NCBI RefSeq assembly: GCF_012273895.1
Contig: NC_052129.1
Coordinates: forward strand, 744,001 to 808,000
Reading direction: 5' to 3'
Source: Zerene cesonia
Lineage: Eukaryota; Arthropoda; Insecta; Lepidoptera; Pieridae
DNA: 64,000 nt
Shown here: piece after piece, positions 12,801 to 24,341 of the stretch
How positions within the stretch are numbered: the stretch's first letter is position 1
Layout of the letters: the number at the start of each line of letters is the position of its first letter
Program-made: the position numbers and the translations under genes
The notes under the pieces: generated by a model
What the model was told of the DNA's origin: nothing
Database searches by the model: none
The model's input: only the letters and a program-made list of their open reading frames with translations

Positions 12801-14135
12801 TCATTGGTCCATTAGGTTTTGATTACGAAATTATTTTTTAATAGATGACTTAAGTTGTTTTTTTCAGAGATTGGGAAAAAAATTAATCTGGATATTGAAA
12901 GCATAAAGTTGATTCATTCGAATATTGATTACATAAAACAATTTTTAAAGCGGTTTCCGGATTTTATTATGTAATATGAACAAATAAGAAATTATTGCAT
13001 TGTTTATTTCTATACGTTATCTATAGCAATGTAATGAAGATGTTGCATTAATGAAAAATGTCAAAAACTTGGATACAAATGTCGAGCAAGTCACGTGATT
13101 GCTAAATCAAATTCTAGTTAACTACGTAGAAGTTATATTTGTGCAATTTTAATTCTATTTCTAGGTTTTACAACGCTTCAGGTAAGTTTGTATAATCTGT
13201 AAAGTTTTTAGACATTATATAACTTAATTTCTTTTTATGGTTGAGACGTTTTTAAGCTTTGGGCGGGCGGATTTATATCTATATTTTGATTGAAATAATG
13301 TGCTTATTAAAATTATTTACGTTATGTAAAAGAAATCTTATAGAATTTTAATTACTTAATACGTGAGGTATATTTCCTTGTACTTTATTTGTAATTTTTC
13401 GTAAGAAATGCATAAGCATAATTCAAAGTAAACATATAAATATGAATACTTAGAATTGAAAAAAGATTAAGAAAATTAGAAAAATACGTAAATTTTCAAT
13501 AATTATAAATCAATTCCGATTAAAGGCGTGATGAAAGCAGAAATGCCTACGAGATTTCAACAATCAAATTATGATGAATATTATGGCTTTTCTTTTCACG
13601 TGTAAACACAAACATTTATTTATTTTATAAGACTTTTTCTAGATCTTCATTTTATTATTATAACATAGTTTTACTTTACTAACTATCTTCATTGTTTTTA
13701 AAATACCGTCTGATAGGTCATGAAAAAAGTTTAAATTTATCGAATCTCTATCATGCCTACGCATTTTCTCCTATAGATCAAACTATATACCATTTAAAAA
13801 TATCATATAATAAACTATAATAACTAAAAATTTCAGACGGATTCGGTCAGTAATATATTTCCATCTTACCTAGTAAACTTCGGAATTAATAATTAATATA
13901 AGAATTGTTTACCCATATGAAATAAGATTATCACATGCGCAATTAATTCTTGGAGAGTATTATGATATAATGTCATTCAGAGTCACGATCTGGTCGGCTG
14001 CTGTGTCAGTGCGGATGTGAAAAATGGGATAAACTCGTGTCTCTTGCATTTCATCGTCAATGAAAATATCTGTCCAATTCCTATTGGCAATAGTGTTTGT
14101 ATGTATACGTTGAAAATATTATAGTTTTATTATGT
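9851..14135. other. AT-rich noncoding stretch, nearly repeat-free
   Basis: Over 4 kb with no clear Lepidoptera repeat and no coding potential. A small GC patch at 12268-12310 (GGCCGGCGAAAAGCGGCATC) may be regulatory. It could be intron or intergenic sequence under some constraint. Confidence 0.4.
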
Positions 14136-14340
14136 ACTAGCTTGCCCGCGGCTTCGAACGCGTTAAAATTAGAGTAGTTTAATAGGTGTTATATATATAA
14201 ACCTTACTACTAAAATACTATCTATATAAAACAACGCCATCAAAATCAGTTGCGTAGTTTTAAAGGTTTAAGCGACATAGGGAAACAGGGACAGAGAAAG
14301 CGACTATGTTTTATACTAGGTATAGTAGTGATATAGATGA
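14136..14340 (+). mobile_element. Helitron-like element, TTGCCCGCGGCTTCG family
   Basis: Starts ACTAGCTTGCCCGCGGC, contains AAAATCAGTTGCGTAGTTTT and GGGACAGAGAAAGCGAC. Other members are at 16799-16986, 29962-30125 and 45362-45510 (reverse). Confidence 0.65.
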
Positions 14341-16025
14341 CAGGTAGCTATATCTTATTCAGTTTTATGGAAAATACTTATTTAATAGTCACGCATTGTA
14401 CATTCAGATAAGTCTGTATTATCGGCTTTAAAAAACAATGAATTTGATAAAATTTTGTTCCCAATTTTTTGAAAGCGTATTTGTACAATCTTGCTGCAAC
14501 GTCCTTCATAGTCTGCTTATAGTATATTTTCTTTAAAGCTATCATTAATCAGCTGCACTACTGATTTATAGGAGTATGTTTGGATTATGTTACTGCCCAT
14601 AAAACAATACATCGTAAAACGAATTAAATTAACATGTTCCATCCAGTGTGTATATTGAACGCAACAATAAGCTGCCACAGCTTATACGAAATTAAATTAT
14701 CTGTGGTGCTATGGTGTGGAATTGTTCGCGCCAAAATTTTTCATGTTTTTTTTTTAATCTGTTCGCTAAACGAGCCGGGAAAAAAGGCTTAGATACAAGG
14801 TTACATTTCTAGGGTCCGTTTGGACTTGGCAACCGTCTACTATTCCTATCTGTTACGCTCGCCAGTTTAACGTTTATTTCCAACAATTAAGACTTGCCAG
14901 TTTTGATTGCATTTACTTTTTTAGACTGCGCTGTGGTTTAATGATACTTAGTTTTGGGAGTTGGGTAATGGTGGAATTGCTTCGTTTTGGCGGACGGCTG
15001 TCGTAAAAATTGGGACCTCTCGATTTTTTTGTGGACGTTCTTAATCAGAACTGCACCTGGTGCATTGAATTGAATGATTTGTCTGCACCGTGCCTTTTAT
15101 TTATTTGAAGAAGAAAGGAAGAACGAAACAAATGTATTGTCTTTTAAAAACAAACGAAAACCGCGCATAAAAAGTAAAAAATAATCGAAAACAACTAGTT
15201 GGCAATAATTTTTAGCCTTTTAATCTACAAAAAGTAACTAACACAAGTCAGACTATGCGGCTTGTTAGCTACTGTCAAAATATTTGCCACGACCCAAAAA
15301 ATTTACAAAGTTTTCTATTGCTTATCTACTTAACATTTATAAATTTATTTTCTTATTTGATCACATAAAGTACATACACCTTCTTACCAACTTGTATTAT
15401 CTTGGAAATGTTAAAAGTGTTGCTTTGCTTTCTAATTAATCTAATGAACGAAGATCGATAGAGAAGCGATGAGGACACTTGACATGCTCTAACGATTCGA
15501 CTAAGATACGGTTAACTGTTAAAGGGAATTATTATATTATGTACACGTTGGCACAACATTATTCACGAAACTTATGAAACTTAACCCAATCAGAAACATT
15601 CATTTGTTCAACTAGAATTCTTTGTTGTAGATCGCTTGCTATCATTCGACCCAACAGCTTCCCCGCTTTTACGTAAGAAGTTTTTTAGAAGGGCTGTGGG
15701 TCGTCATAATACAAAGATTATTACATACAATCGGAAATTATTTTCTACAGAGAAGACCCGTTCTGAGATACTTGCAAGTTTCTACTATTTGTTAGTTTTT
15801 TTCTTAATTTACATTATTGCCTTGTTTTCATCTGCTTAGGGTTGCATCCTACTAAGGTTGTCGAAGCAAACTATTAATTTAATACTTATCTATTAACTGT
15901 CATCTCACCATTTTCTTGCATTTAATATTTCTTAACCTTTATATATGATATTCAATTACATACTTTATTCACTTACTTGCCATAGGAAGATTTTAATTAG
16001 GCATGTTTGAGGTGATATAGAAAAT
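14341..16025. other. Noncoding stretch
   Basis: No gene or mobile element supported. Short open frames such as 15636-15839 lack any domain. Confidence 0.4.
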
Positions 16026-16170
16026 AGAAGGAAAGAAAGAAAATACGTTTATTATGACACATATACGAAGATAAATATAACAATAAAGGTCATTTATATA
16101 CTTAAAATATATATGTGCCTTGATTAGGCCTGCCACGTAGCGTAATAACACTGATTTTCAGTGGATGCCT
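16026..16170 (-). mobile_element. 3' end of a second non-LTR family, (GAAA)n-tailed
   Basis: GGAAAGAAAGAAAATACGTT, then GCCTGCCACGTAGCGTAATA and TGATTTTCAGTGGATGCC. The tail unit is TTTC when read on the element strand. The nested insertion at 51377-51850 is related. Confidence 0.55.
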
Positions 16171-16798
16171 TATGCCTTATTGATAGCGGATGTGTTCATG
16201 CTCGAACTATTTAATTAATGAATTTTTTTTAACAATATTTATGTATTTTTTTAATAATATAAGCAGTATATACATGTTTAATTATGGTCATGTTCGATAG
16301 ATAAGAGCTGCACGATGCATTCTATCATTTGACACATAATATATTCTTGTGAATTCAGTAACATACTGAAGGCCTGTAATTTGTTCTGTGTTTGGGAGAT
16401 GTAGATGTTTTTGCTCAAATTAGGTCAGGCGCGCCTGAGAAAGTTATCGCATAACAAAACATCGACGTACAGATGTATAAAGTTAAGTACGATTGCGAAG
16501 TATGTGTTTTTAAATGTAACAGTGGGAAGAGGAGTAAAGATGGCTAATTCTTTTTAAGATCCAGATTCTGAAGACCGCAGTAAGGTAGTGAACAGTGCGG
16601 CGTCAAATTTTTGCGTATTTTTGGTTGATTTATTCTTCATTTCTTTAATGACTAGTGCTAATACTTCTCAGGGAAACAAGAGGTCTGCAATATAAGATGA
16701 AGGAGTCAGGATACTCGAGTTCAACTGCAAAGCTACGAAATCTTCAAATTTATCAATATGAGTTAATCAATTTATCGGGACAGCTCGATACTATTCAG

Positions 16799-16986
16799 GC
16801 TAGATTTTGCCCGCGTCTTCGCACGCGTTAAATGCGGAGTGTTTAATAGACGTTATTCTACATATAAACACTATGTATTAAAAAAAAAACCCCATCAACA
16901 TCCGTTGCATAGTTTTAAAGATTTTATCATACATAGTTACATAGGGACAGAGAAAGCGACTTTGTTGTATACTATGTAGTGATACT
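16799..16986 (+). mobile_element. Helitron-like element, same family as 14136
   Basis: TTTTGCCCGCGTCTTCGCAC at the left end and GGGACAGAGAAAGCGAC, then ATACTATGTAGTGATA at the right. The CTAG end is mutated. Confidence 0.65.
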
Positions 16987-19900
16987 GCGCTATACATCCC
17001 TTACCAATTGCCCCATATCGTCAAACGATAAGTGTTGAAGTTCATTGCGTTGTCCGTCAGTGTCAAGGATCTGTCGGTTGGAGTGACAGATGCGAGTTGG
17101 CACCGCCAATGCCACGTGCTTATTACATGAACAATTTATATTTTTGCGTTGGATTTTCGCACGTTGCGCCGTGGAGAGTGGGAGACACTTGAGAGGGCAA
17201 GTTTTCTATCTGTATATTCTAGGAAATGGAATGGATGTTGGAACGTTAGAAGTGGGAATTCCATTGACCAACTTGATTGTTGTTTCGACTTAAAATTGCA
17301 GCTTCAAATTAATATTGTATATGATATAAAAAAATGAACTTAGACCGTACTAGCGTAGTTGCAAGGTTTAACAGTTCAGTACGATACCCCTAAACATACC
17401 TAATTTTCATTTAAAAGATACCCTAACTATTTTGAAAGGTTATATAACATGGCTATTGGCTAACGTAATTGGCCATTTTCAAGTGTAATTGTCTACATCT
17501 TTATAGTGTATTAAAAATTTTCCAGTTTCATTCCACGTTTATACAAAAAACGTAACTTTTTCACCTTTATGTGTCTTCTACTGTACATATATTGACATAG
17601 ATAGTACCCGAAACTCTGTATACATTCGTATTCTACACTCTTCAAATTCTCTATTCCTTTATCAGTTTTACCTACAGAAATATATGTCGTGGGAGGGCAT
17701 AACAGGAATTGGCAAACAACTCGTCACGTGCGTGTGACTAAGTGTGGACAATGCTTTCGAGGTGTAATTGCGCGAATTGATCACCTATATAATTTTGGCT
17801 AATAAACCGATGGTCATTTGTTTGGTGATGAAACTGAAGGGGATTTGAGTTAAATTATTAGGTATACTTAATACAGGCTACCCTGAGGTCTTGAATTTGG
17901 TATATAACAATTTTTATACTGCTATCTTATTGTACTTATCTGTAAGGTTAGGTTAAGTGTTTGATTTTATCATTTAATTTGGAACTAATAATTTTTATTG
18001 GGACGAACAAGGATAAATAGAGCAGGCTAGGAAGAGATACTTTGTAATGGAATCTTGAATTGAATTTGATATAAAATCCAATTATACCAATATGTAAAGG
18101 TATACTATCTAATATCAGGGTGACTGTGCCGTGTCCACCCTCGCTGTTAAATTTTACAAAACATTAGCTTAAATAATATAGTGTAGAAATCGCGTATAAA
18201 ATACGTTAAAAAGCTATCATATTCTGCTTTAGAAGCGCATTCGATCATGAATCATTTTAATAGGCACAAGTTTTATACAGAAGCGCGTAATAACAAACAA
18301 TTCATTATCACAATAATTTTTAAAGACGCGAAGGGGGTTAGAAGACCTCGATGCGGTTTGTGTCGCGGGCACCAGCGAGTTTATATAACGTCATTAAAGA
18401 ATAAATTTCATAATGTCATAAAGCGAGTCTTTGAAGCTAATTTTGTAAAAGTTCTTTGAGAAATTCGCGGAGAATTCTTGCTAAGACACGGTTATAACAA
18501 CATAAATCTATATTTTCATGATGGTTCATGTCTAATTAGAACCTCGTAGCATGTCTACGATTGTAGCTCGATCAAGGATATTTCTACGGTATAAAGAGGT
18601 TTTTTTCCCTTATTTGTGATGAAGTAAAATGATACGAATTATTTTCATCATCATCATAAAATTCAGCGCGTTTAAGAATAGCTGTTTTAGCGTAATGATG
18701 GAGCATATCATGTAGATTATTAGATATTATCTTATAATGTAATTATTAATAAAATTATAAAATGAAATATTCATAAAAATCTATTCCATAAGTCCTACCT
18801 ATACAAATAATTTGAATCAACTCATGACTTCCGGCATGACAACGTGCTTTTATAATTTTTTCATTTATAATACTAATTTTTTAATACCTGTCAAGCCATG
18901 TAATTTCGCATGTATGCGTCTAATCTCTAAATACATGTTTTAATGTTCTTTGTAATGTTGTTTGTGTGAAAAATGGACGGTTTATAAGTAAACGTAGAGG
19001 CGGATAGCAGTAAACTGTAATTATAGGCTCAAACCAATTTCAACGGTTTATAACAGCTACGCAGATAACCTCAAAATACATTGGATTTGTATTCAGTTAG
19101 TGCGCCTGATCTATATTCAGGAGATTTCGCCCGAATATTGGATCTTATAGGATGCTTTTTATACGACGGTTATAAGAAAAATCGCGTATGCACTCCGAGT
19201 TTTGTTACGTAATTGTTTTTTGCTTCGATTTGAGGTTCTGCTGGAATTTAATTTTTCTTTTGGATCATATTCTTTTGAGATATTTTACCCTGGTTTTTGA
19301 TCTTGTCTTGATTGAATTTGAGATATATATCTGTAATATACTGATGATATTGCAATGTGCTATTTAGTGCATGGCATCTGTTATGTTATTTATGTGGAAA
19401 TTAATTATGATTGTAATAAAAGACAGTACATGGCCCAAGTTTTCAATGAATGAATTCCCACCTAGCGTTATTTTCTATTTACTTATAGGGATTTAATAGT
19501 AGTTAAAATGAAGGACGCACACAGTACCATCAACGAATCATAGATCTCACACAGCTCTGTCGGTACACGGGCCCAACGCACACATACACATTAAATGCGT
19601 ACGTATGATGCTCAGATAAGAATACGCGGTTAACTTGAAATCTTTTGATCGTAATAAAGAAATAAATCACTATTAAATTGATATATTTTTTAATCATTAA
19701 TTATATAAAGAAATATTATATTAGCTGTCACTCGCAAGGTACCCGGGTAAATAGTAACCTATGTTTATTCAGACTAAAATCTATACCAATTTTCATACAG
19801 AAACGATAAGCTGTTTTCGCGTGAAACATCAAACTTACAAACTTTCGCGTATATAATATAAGTATTATCTGTGATTTTTGTCTCATGATCAAATTTGTAG

Positions 19901-20402
19901 AATTATGTTTTCAACAAACTATCAAATTAATGTCATAAATTTTTCTGTATTTTTTTTTTGCCTTCGAGGCATATAAAACCCGCAAAGGAAATCTAAAATG
20001 CATTGTATTCGTTTGCTCACTTAATTTAACTCAATTCTATTGCTATATTACTATCTCAACAAAATGATAAATACCTCTGCCCCATGCCCCACTGGGGACA
20101 GATCCAATAAAGAATATTGTTTCAAAGAATCAGTATCAATTTGTGGCATAATCTCGAATGCCGGATTGCAAGCTTAACGGCCATATTGTTTTCGCAAGCT
20201 CCCCCTCCCTTCCTTCTCCTGCCGTAATCTTTTAAATTGATATAAGCTATCGGAAAATAAGTTAATAAATAATAAGAAAGAACCAAATATAAGTTGTTTC
20301 GGCTTTGCCCGGATTGGTAAGGGACAAAAAATATGTTACACGGATTAAATTATACCAAGAAAAAATATTCCGTATTTAATTTTTATAATAAAAGTAATTT
20401 TT
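16987..20402. other. Noncoding stretch with decayed repeats
   Basis: A decayed Helitron-like element is at about 19720-19866 (CAAACTTACAAACTTTCGCG). A 70-codon plus-strand frame at 18247 shows no domain. Nothing else is recognised. Confidence 0.4.
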
Positions 20403-20540
20403 GAAGTCGGCAATCCATTTGAAGAGGCGTAAGGTCTGCGATCGACCTTACACCTCTCCAAATGTTCATGGGCGGTGGTAGCGCTTACCATCAGGCGACC
20501 CACCAGCTCCATTGCCGACTATGACATAAAAAAAAAAAAA
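20403..20540 (+). mobile_element. 3' half of poly(A)-tailed Lepidoptera repeat
   Basis: AAGTCGGCAATCCATTTGAA, then GCGCTTACCATCAGGCGACC and a GACATAAAAAAAAAAAAA tail. The 5' half is missing, which suits 5' truncation during retroposition. Confidence 0.75.
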
Positions 20541-21001
20541 TTCCTTGCCTTCTTCCAGTTGCTTCGCCAGGGCGGTGTAGTGAGAGAAAAGGAGACACTC
20601 CCGGGTTTCTCGCATAGTTCATGATACCGTGGGATTTTCGAGAAAACTATGCTGTGTCCTTTCCCGCGTCGCAAATTATGTTCCAAATTTCATCCAAATC
20701 GGATCAGTTCTTTAGGTGTGCTGAAGAAACAGACAGATAGAAAAAACTTACTTTCGCATTTAGAATATTAATAGTGAAGACCACAGAGATCCCGGTATTA
20801 TAGTCTCATAAATTTTCTCTGTCATTTTCGTGAATTTTTCAAATGTTTTAATAGTGATTCAGCTATTTTGGGCAGAAACAAAGTCACAATAATCGGTCCA
20901 GCCGTTCTTACGTTATAAATCGTCTTACTAGTTTCAATTTGATTTTACGAATAAATGAAGATATACTGCAAAGTATAGTATAACAGTTCGATTTTAGATA
21001 A

Positions 21002-21236
21002 ATCCTACTAATATTATAAATGCGAAAGTTTGTAAGGATGTGTGTGAGTTTGTTGCTCTTTCACGTAAAGACTGCTCAACCGATTGCAATGAAATTTGGT
21101 ACATAGATAGCTGAAAACTCGAATTACATAAAGGCTACTTTTTATATCATATAATAACATATAGGCAACTTTTAATATCGGGATATTCCTACGGGATACG
21201 GACTTACGCGGGTGAAACAGCGGAGCGCAGCTAGTA
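21002..21236 (-). mobile_element. Lep1-like Helitron, full length with internal insertion
   Basis: Minus orientation: ATCCTACTAATATTATAAAT at left and GAGCGCAGCTAGTA at right. A short internal segment (CTTTTTATATCATATAATAA) appears duplicated compared with other copies. Confidence 0.8.
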
Positions 21237-21939
21237 TGCTAATTATCTCCATAGAAGATAAAATCACGTTTACAATACATTTTCTTTCAACTCTTACGAA
21301 CCACATATTTATTTTGTTATCATAGTCTTTGAAATTTCGAAACATCGCAAACTACAAAGACATCTAAAGGAGTTCCGTTACGAAATATATATATAAAATA
21401 GGTTCAGTCTGTCCGTGACGTTCCGCTGATATAGCGATATCTGTTCGCTGCAAGTTTCCATTATCGCTTACTTCATATAAAATATTGAATCGTTTAAATT
21501 ATTTCGCTGGAGATAATTTTATTTCACAGGTGGTTTACTTTGTGTGTGTTCTTTATAGCTGCACGCCCCGGATCCGCCCGGGTAGTCTTTTATCATAATT
21601 GAATTATATAAACTATCCTAATTTTAAGTTGGATCAGCACATGGTGTGCAAATTTGATTATAATCGGTTTAGTAGTTTAGGAATCCATCGCGGACAAACA
21701 ACGTGACGTGTGATTCATTTATATTAAGATACTTGTGATGTCCAATAAATCCTATTTCGTGCATAAATTATACTCGTTTCGTATTTTTGGGTATATGGGC
21801 TATTTAAACTAACAGGATTTTTCAAATCGGACCAGTAGTATTTGAGATTAGCGCGTTTAACCAAACAAACAAACTCTTCAGCTTTATAATATTAGTATAG
21901 ATGGGTGTTCTTGCTAACCCCATACCATATTATATAGGG

Positions 21940-21972
21940 ATACTGTACTGTACTGTACTTTACTGTACTGTG
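21940..21972. repeat. (TACTG)n microsatellite
   Basis: About six imperfect TACTG units. Confidence 0.85.
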
Positions 21973-22552
21973 TACCTATCTTTGAAATGAAGGGTGTCGA
22001 CAGTGACGCTTCAGTTTAGAATAACATTTAAGATCTCGTATAAAATTACGGGCATCACTTTTAATAGCTTTTCGCATATTTAGCAAATCAAATCTAGACA
22101 GATAGCAATAAAACACACCTTGAAGTAGTCAACAATGATTATAATTTAAGAACGTTAATTAAATTTTTCGTAGAGAAACTGTAAAGTAATATCAAAAGTA
22201 GGTACTTGAAATAATGGAAAATTGTTTTCAACATGGGACCGGCAGTTATATAGAAAACCTTATACATACATACAGTTTTATAATTAGTACAGACGTAGGA
22301 TGACTAAGTGACATAACGATGATGAAAAGCTTGGAGGAAATATATAGGTCTCAGTATAGGTCGTAAGAACAAAGGCAAGTCTAGACTAGGTTAAGGACCC
22401 TTTGATAGGCGTGTTTGCTTTTTTTTAGGAATGTTTAAAATGTGTGAAGAATTATGAATTTACTCAACAGCTGCATTGATTTATCTATCTTGTCAGTTTT
22501 TACTCGGCTGTGTCAAAAAGGGTAAATACATTTTAATCTTAAATAATATTAT

Positions 22553-22697
22553 ACTAGCTGCGCCCCGTGGTTTTACCCCGTAAGTCGTAAGTACGTACCA
22601 AATTTCATTGCAATCGGTTCAGTAGTTTTTGCGTGAAAGAGCAATAAACACACACACACATCCTTACAAACTTTCGCACTTATGATATTAGTAGGAT
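22553..22697 (+). mobile_element. Lep1-like Helitron with internal deletion
   Basis: Both ends are present (ACTAGCTGCGCCCCG and ATATTAGTAGGAT), but the central CGGGATAAAAAGTTGCC to CCAGCTGTC portion is missing. Confidence 0.75.
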
Positions 22698-23318
22698 TGC
22701 TAATTGCCTGTAACGTTTTCAAATTTATTAAATTTTCTCAGTATTAATATTGGAAAGAAATAATTTTGTGAATTTGTGGGTTTATGATGTAAGTCTGATA
22801 TACTGAACTGATTAAACAAAAAAGTTCCAGCGGGAAGTCACGTTATCAGTTGATTTTATAACCTATATTTTATTTTATATCTATCACGGATCAGCCCGGG
22901 CGGAGATATGCATAACTAATTTGATATCATGGCATGGATTTACTTATAAAAAGCTAACAAATGGATAATCCCCAATCTCTCTCTTTCTGTATAACTGTAT
23001 AATTGTGTTTCTCTTATACAAAAGTATATTAATGAATGAAACGAGCTACCTTATAAAATATATGATTTTTATGACTTTATTTTACTCAATAAACAGAAAA
23101 ATAACTTTAACTCAACTCAACAAGCTTTACGCCTGACTGCAGATATAATTTCAATTAAAGGGTTTTCAGTTATCTTTGAGATAATTGCTATATTTATTTA
23201 AGTCGCACCTTAAATAGAATTCTAAAATTAGACGACGACGTAAAGCAGTCTTATGCACAAACACATGAACATACGTAAAATACGTTCGTTATTGTTCTAG
23301 CGTTCTAAATTTATTAGG

Positions 23319-23488
23319 CTAGTTGTTCGCCCCGGCTTCGAACGTGGTACATGTGAAGTCTATGTCATTCAGTGAAGTTACAGCTTTCTAGTGGTGATAG
23401 AATTTTTTAAATCGGTCGAGTGGTTATTGCGTGAAAACGTTACAAACATACAGACATAAGAAAGTTTCTTCTTTATAATATTAGTGTA
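23319..23488 (+). mobile_element. Helitron-like element, GTTCGCCCCGGCTTCG family
   Basis: CTAGTTGTTCGCCCCGGCTT start, AAATCGGTCGAGTGG middle, TTTATAATATTAGTGTAGA end. Relatives occur at 30250-30420, 41222-41383 and 50925-51073 (reverse), all decayed. Confidence 0.6.
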
Positions 23489-23619
23489 GAAAAGAAATTA
23501 GTATATGTTTATACCCGGTTTCCGCTCACGATTTCGCCTGCGTAGGAAATGACCATAGGATAGCACTGTATCACCACGGTCTAAAGTATACTCTCTATAT
23601 CTATGTATGTTATTGAATT

Positions 23620-23775
23620 TTTTATTTATTTATTTATGTATTCTTTATTGCACTTATTTAACATTAAAGAAAAAGAAAAGAGACAAAAAAAGCTTACATC
23701 TAAGTACAATGGGCGGTCTTATCGCTTAGAGCGATTTCTTCCAGACAACCTCGGGTACAAGAGAGGACTATTATA
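23620..23775 (-). mobile_element. 3' end of a non-LTR retrotransposon, truncated
   Basis: The TATTTATTTATTTATG run is the reversed A-rich tail, followed by TTCTTTATTGCACTTATT and CAATGGGCGGTCTTATCGCT, a common Lepidoptera LINE 3' end. The 32500-32615 segment is a second copy. Confidence 0.6.
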
Positions 23776-24341
23776 ATAATAATAAGGGTAGTTAAATTAT
23801 TATATATACATACACACACATATACACATATTTATATATACATTGATAAATAAAAATAATGATTTATAATTTTATCACAAATGACTCGATTTATTTGCAT
23901 TGCTAATTTAATTTTATCAGTTCCCTTCATATTTCAATATACTTCTAAAATTTTTAAAGGTAGTTTCATGAAGTCTTACAATATTATGAGATATATGCTA
24001 AACTGCATATACGGATAATGCTTTATGAAGGCACTTTTGCGATTACAACAGACGATTCATTCACTTTAAGACATTCTTTAGATGCTGCCATTTATTTATT
24101 CTTGTTACAGAATATTCGTATGAATCGTAAATTATCATCAAACAATAGTTTGCATGTACTGCAAGGGAGCTATAAATTGTCCCATTTCGTAAGCTAACAT
24201 CAGATCTTTCTGCTAAAGATGTCTTCATCTATGTTTATGACTGACTATTCAGTTTTGATAGCAAAGAGGCGCAATCAAAACTGAATACTGTGTTCTGAGA
24301 GTCCTCATTGTGTCGTGTAGTCGTATATTATATCAGATTAT

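Larger units (their letters stand above)
20541..24341. other. Repeat-dense intergenic or intronic stretch
   Basis: Besides the elements listed separately, decayed Helitron-like pieces occur at about 20550-20775, 20780-20940 and 21560-21735 and at 21790-21905. No coding gene seen. Confidence 0.45.
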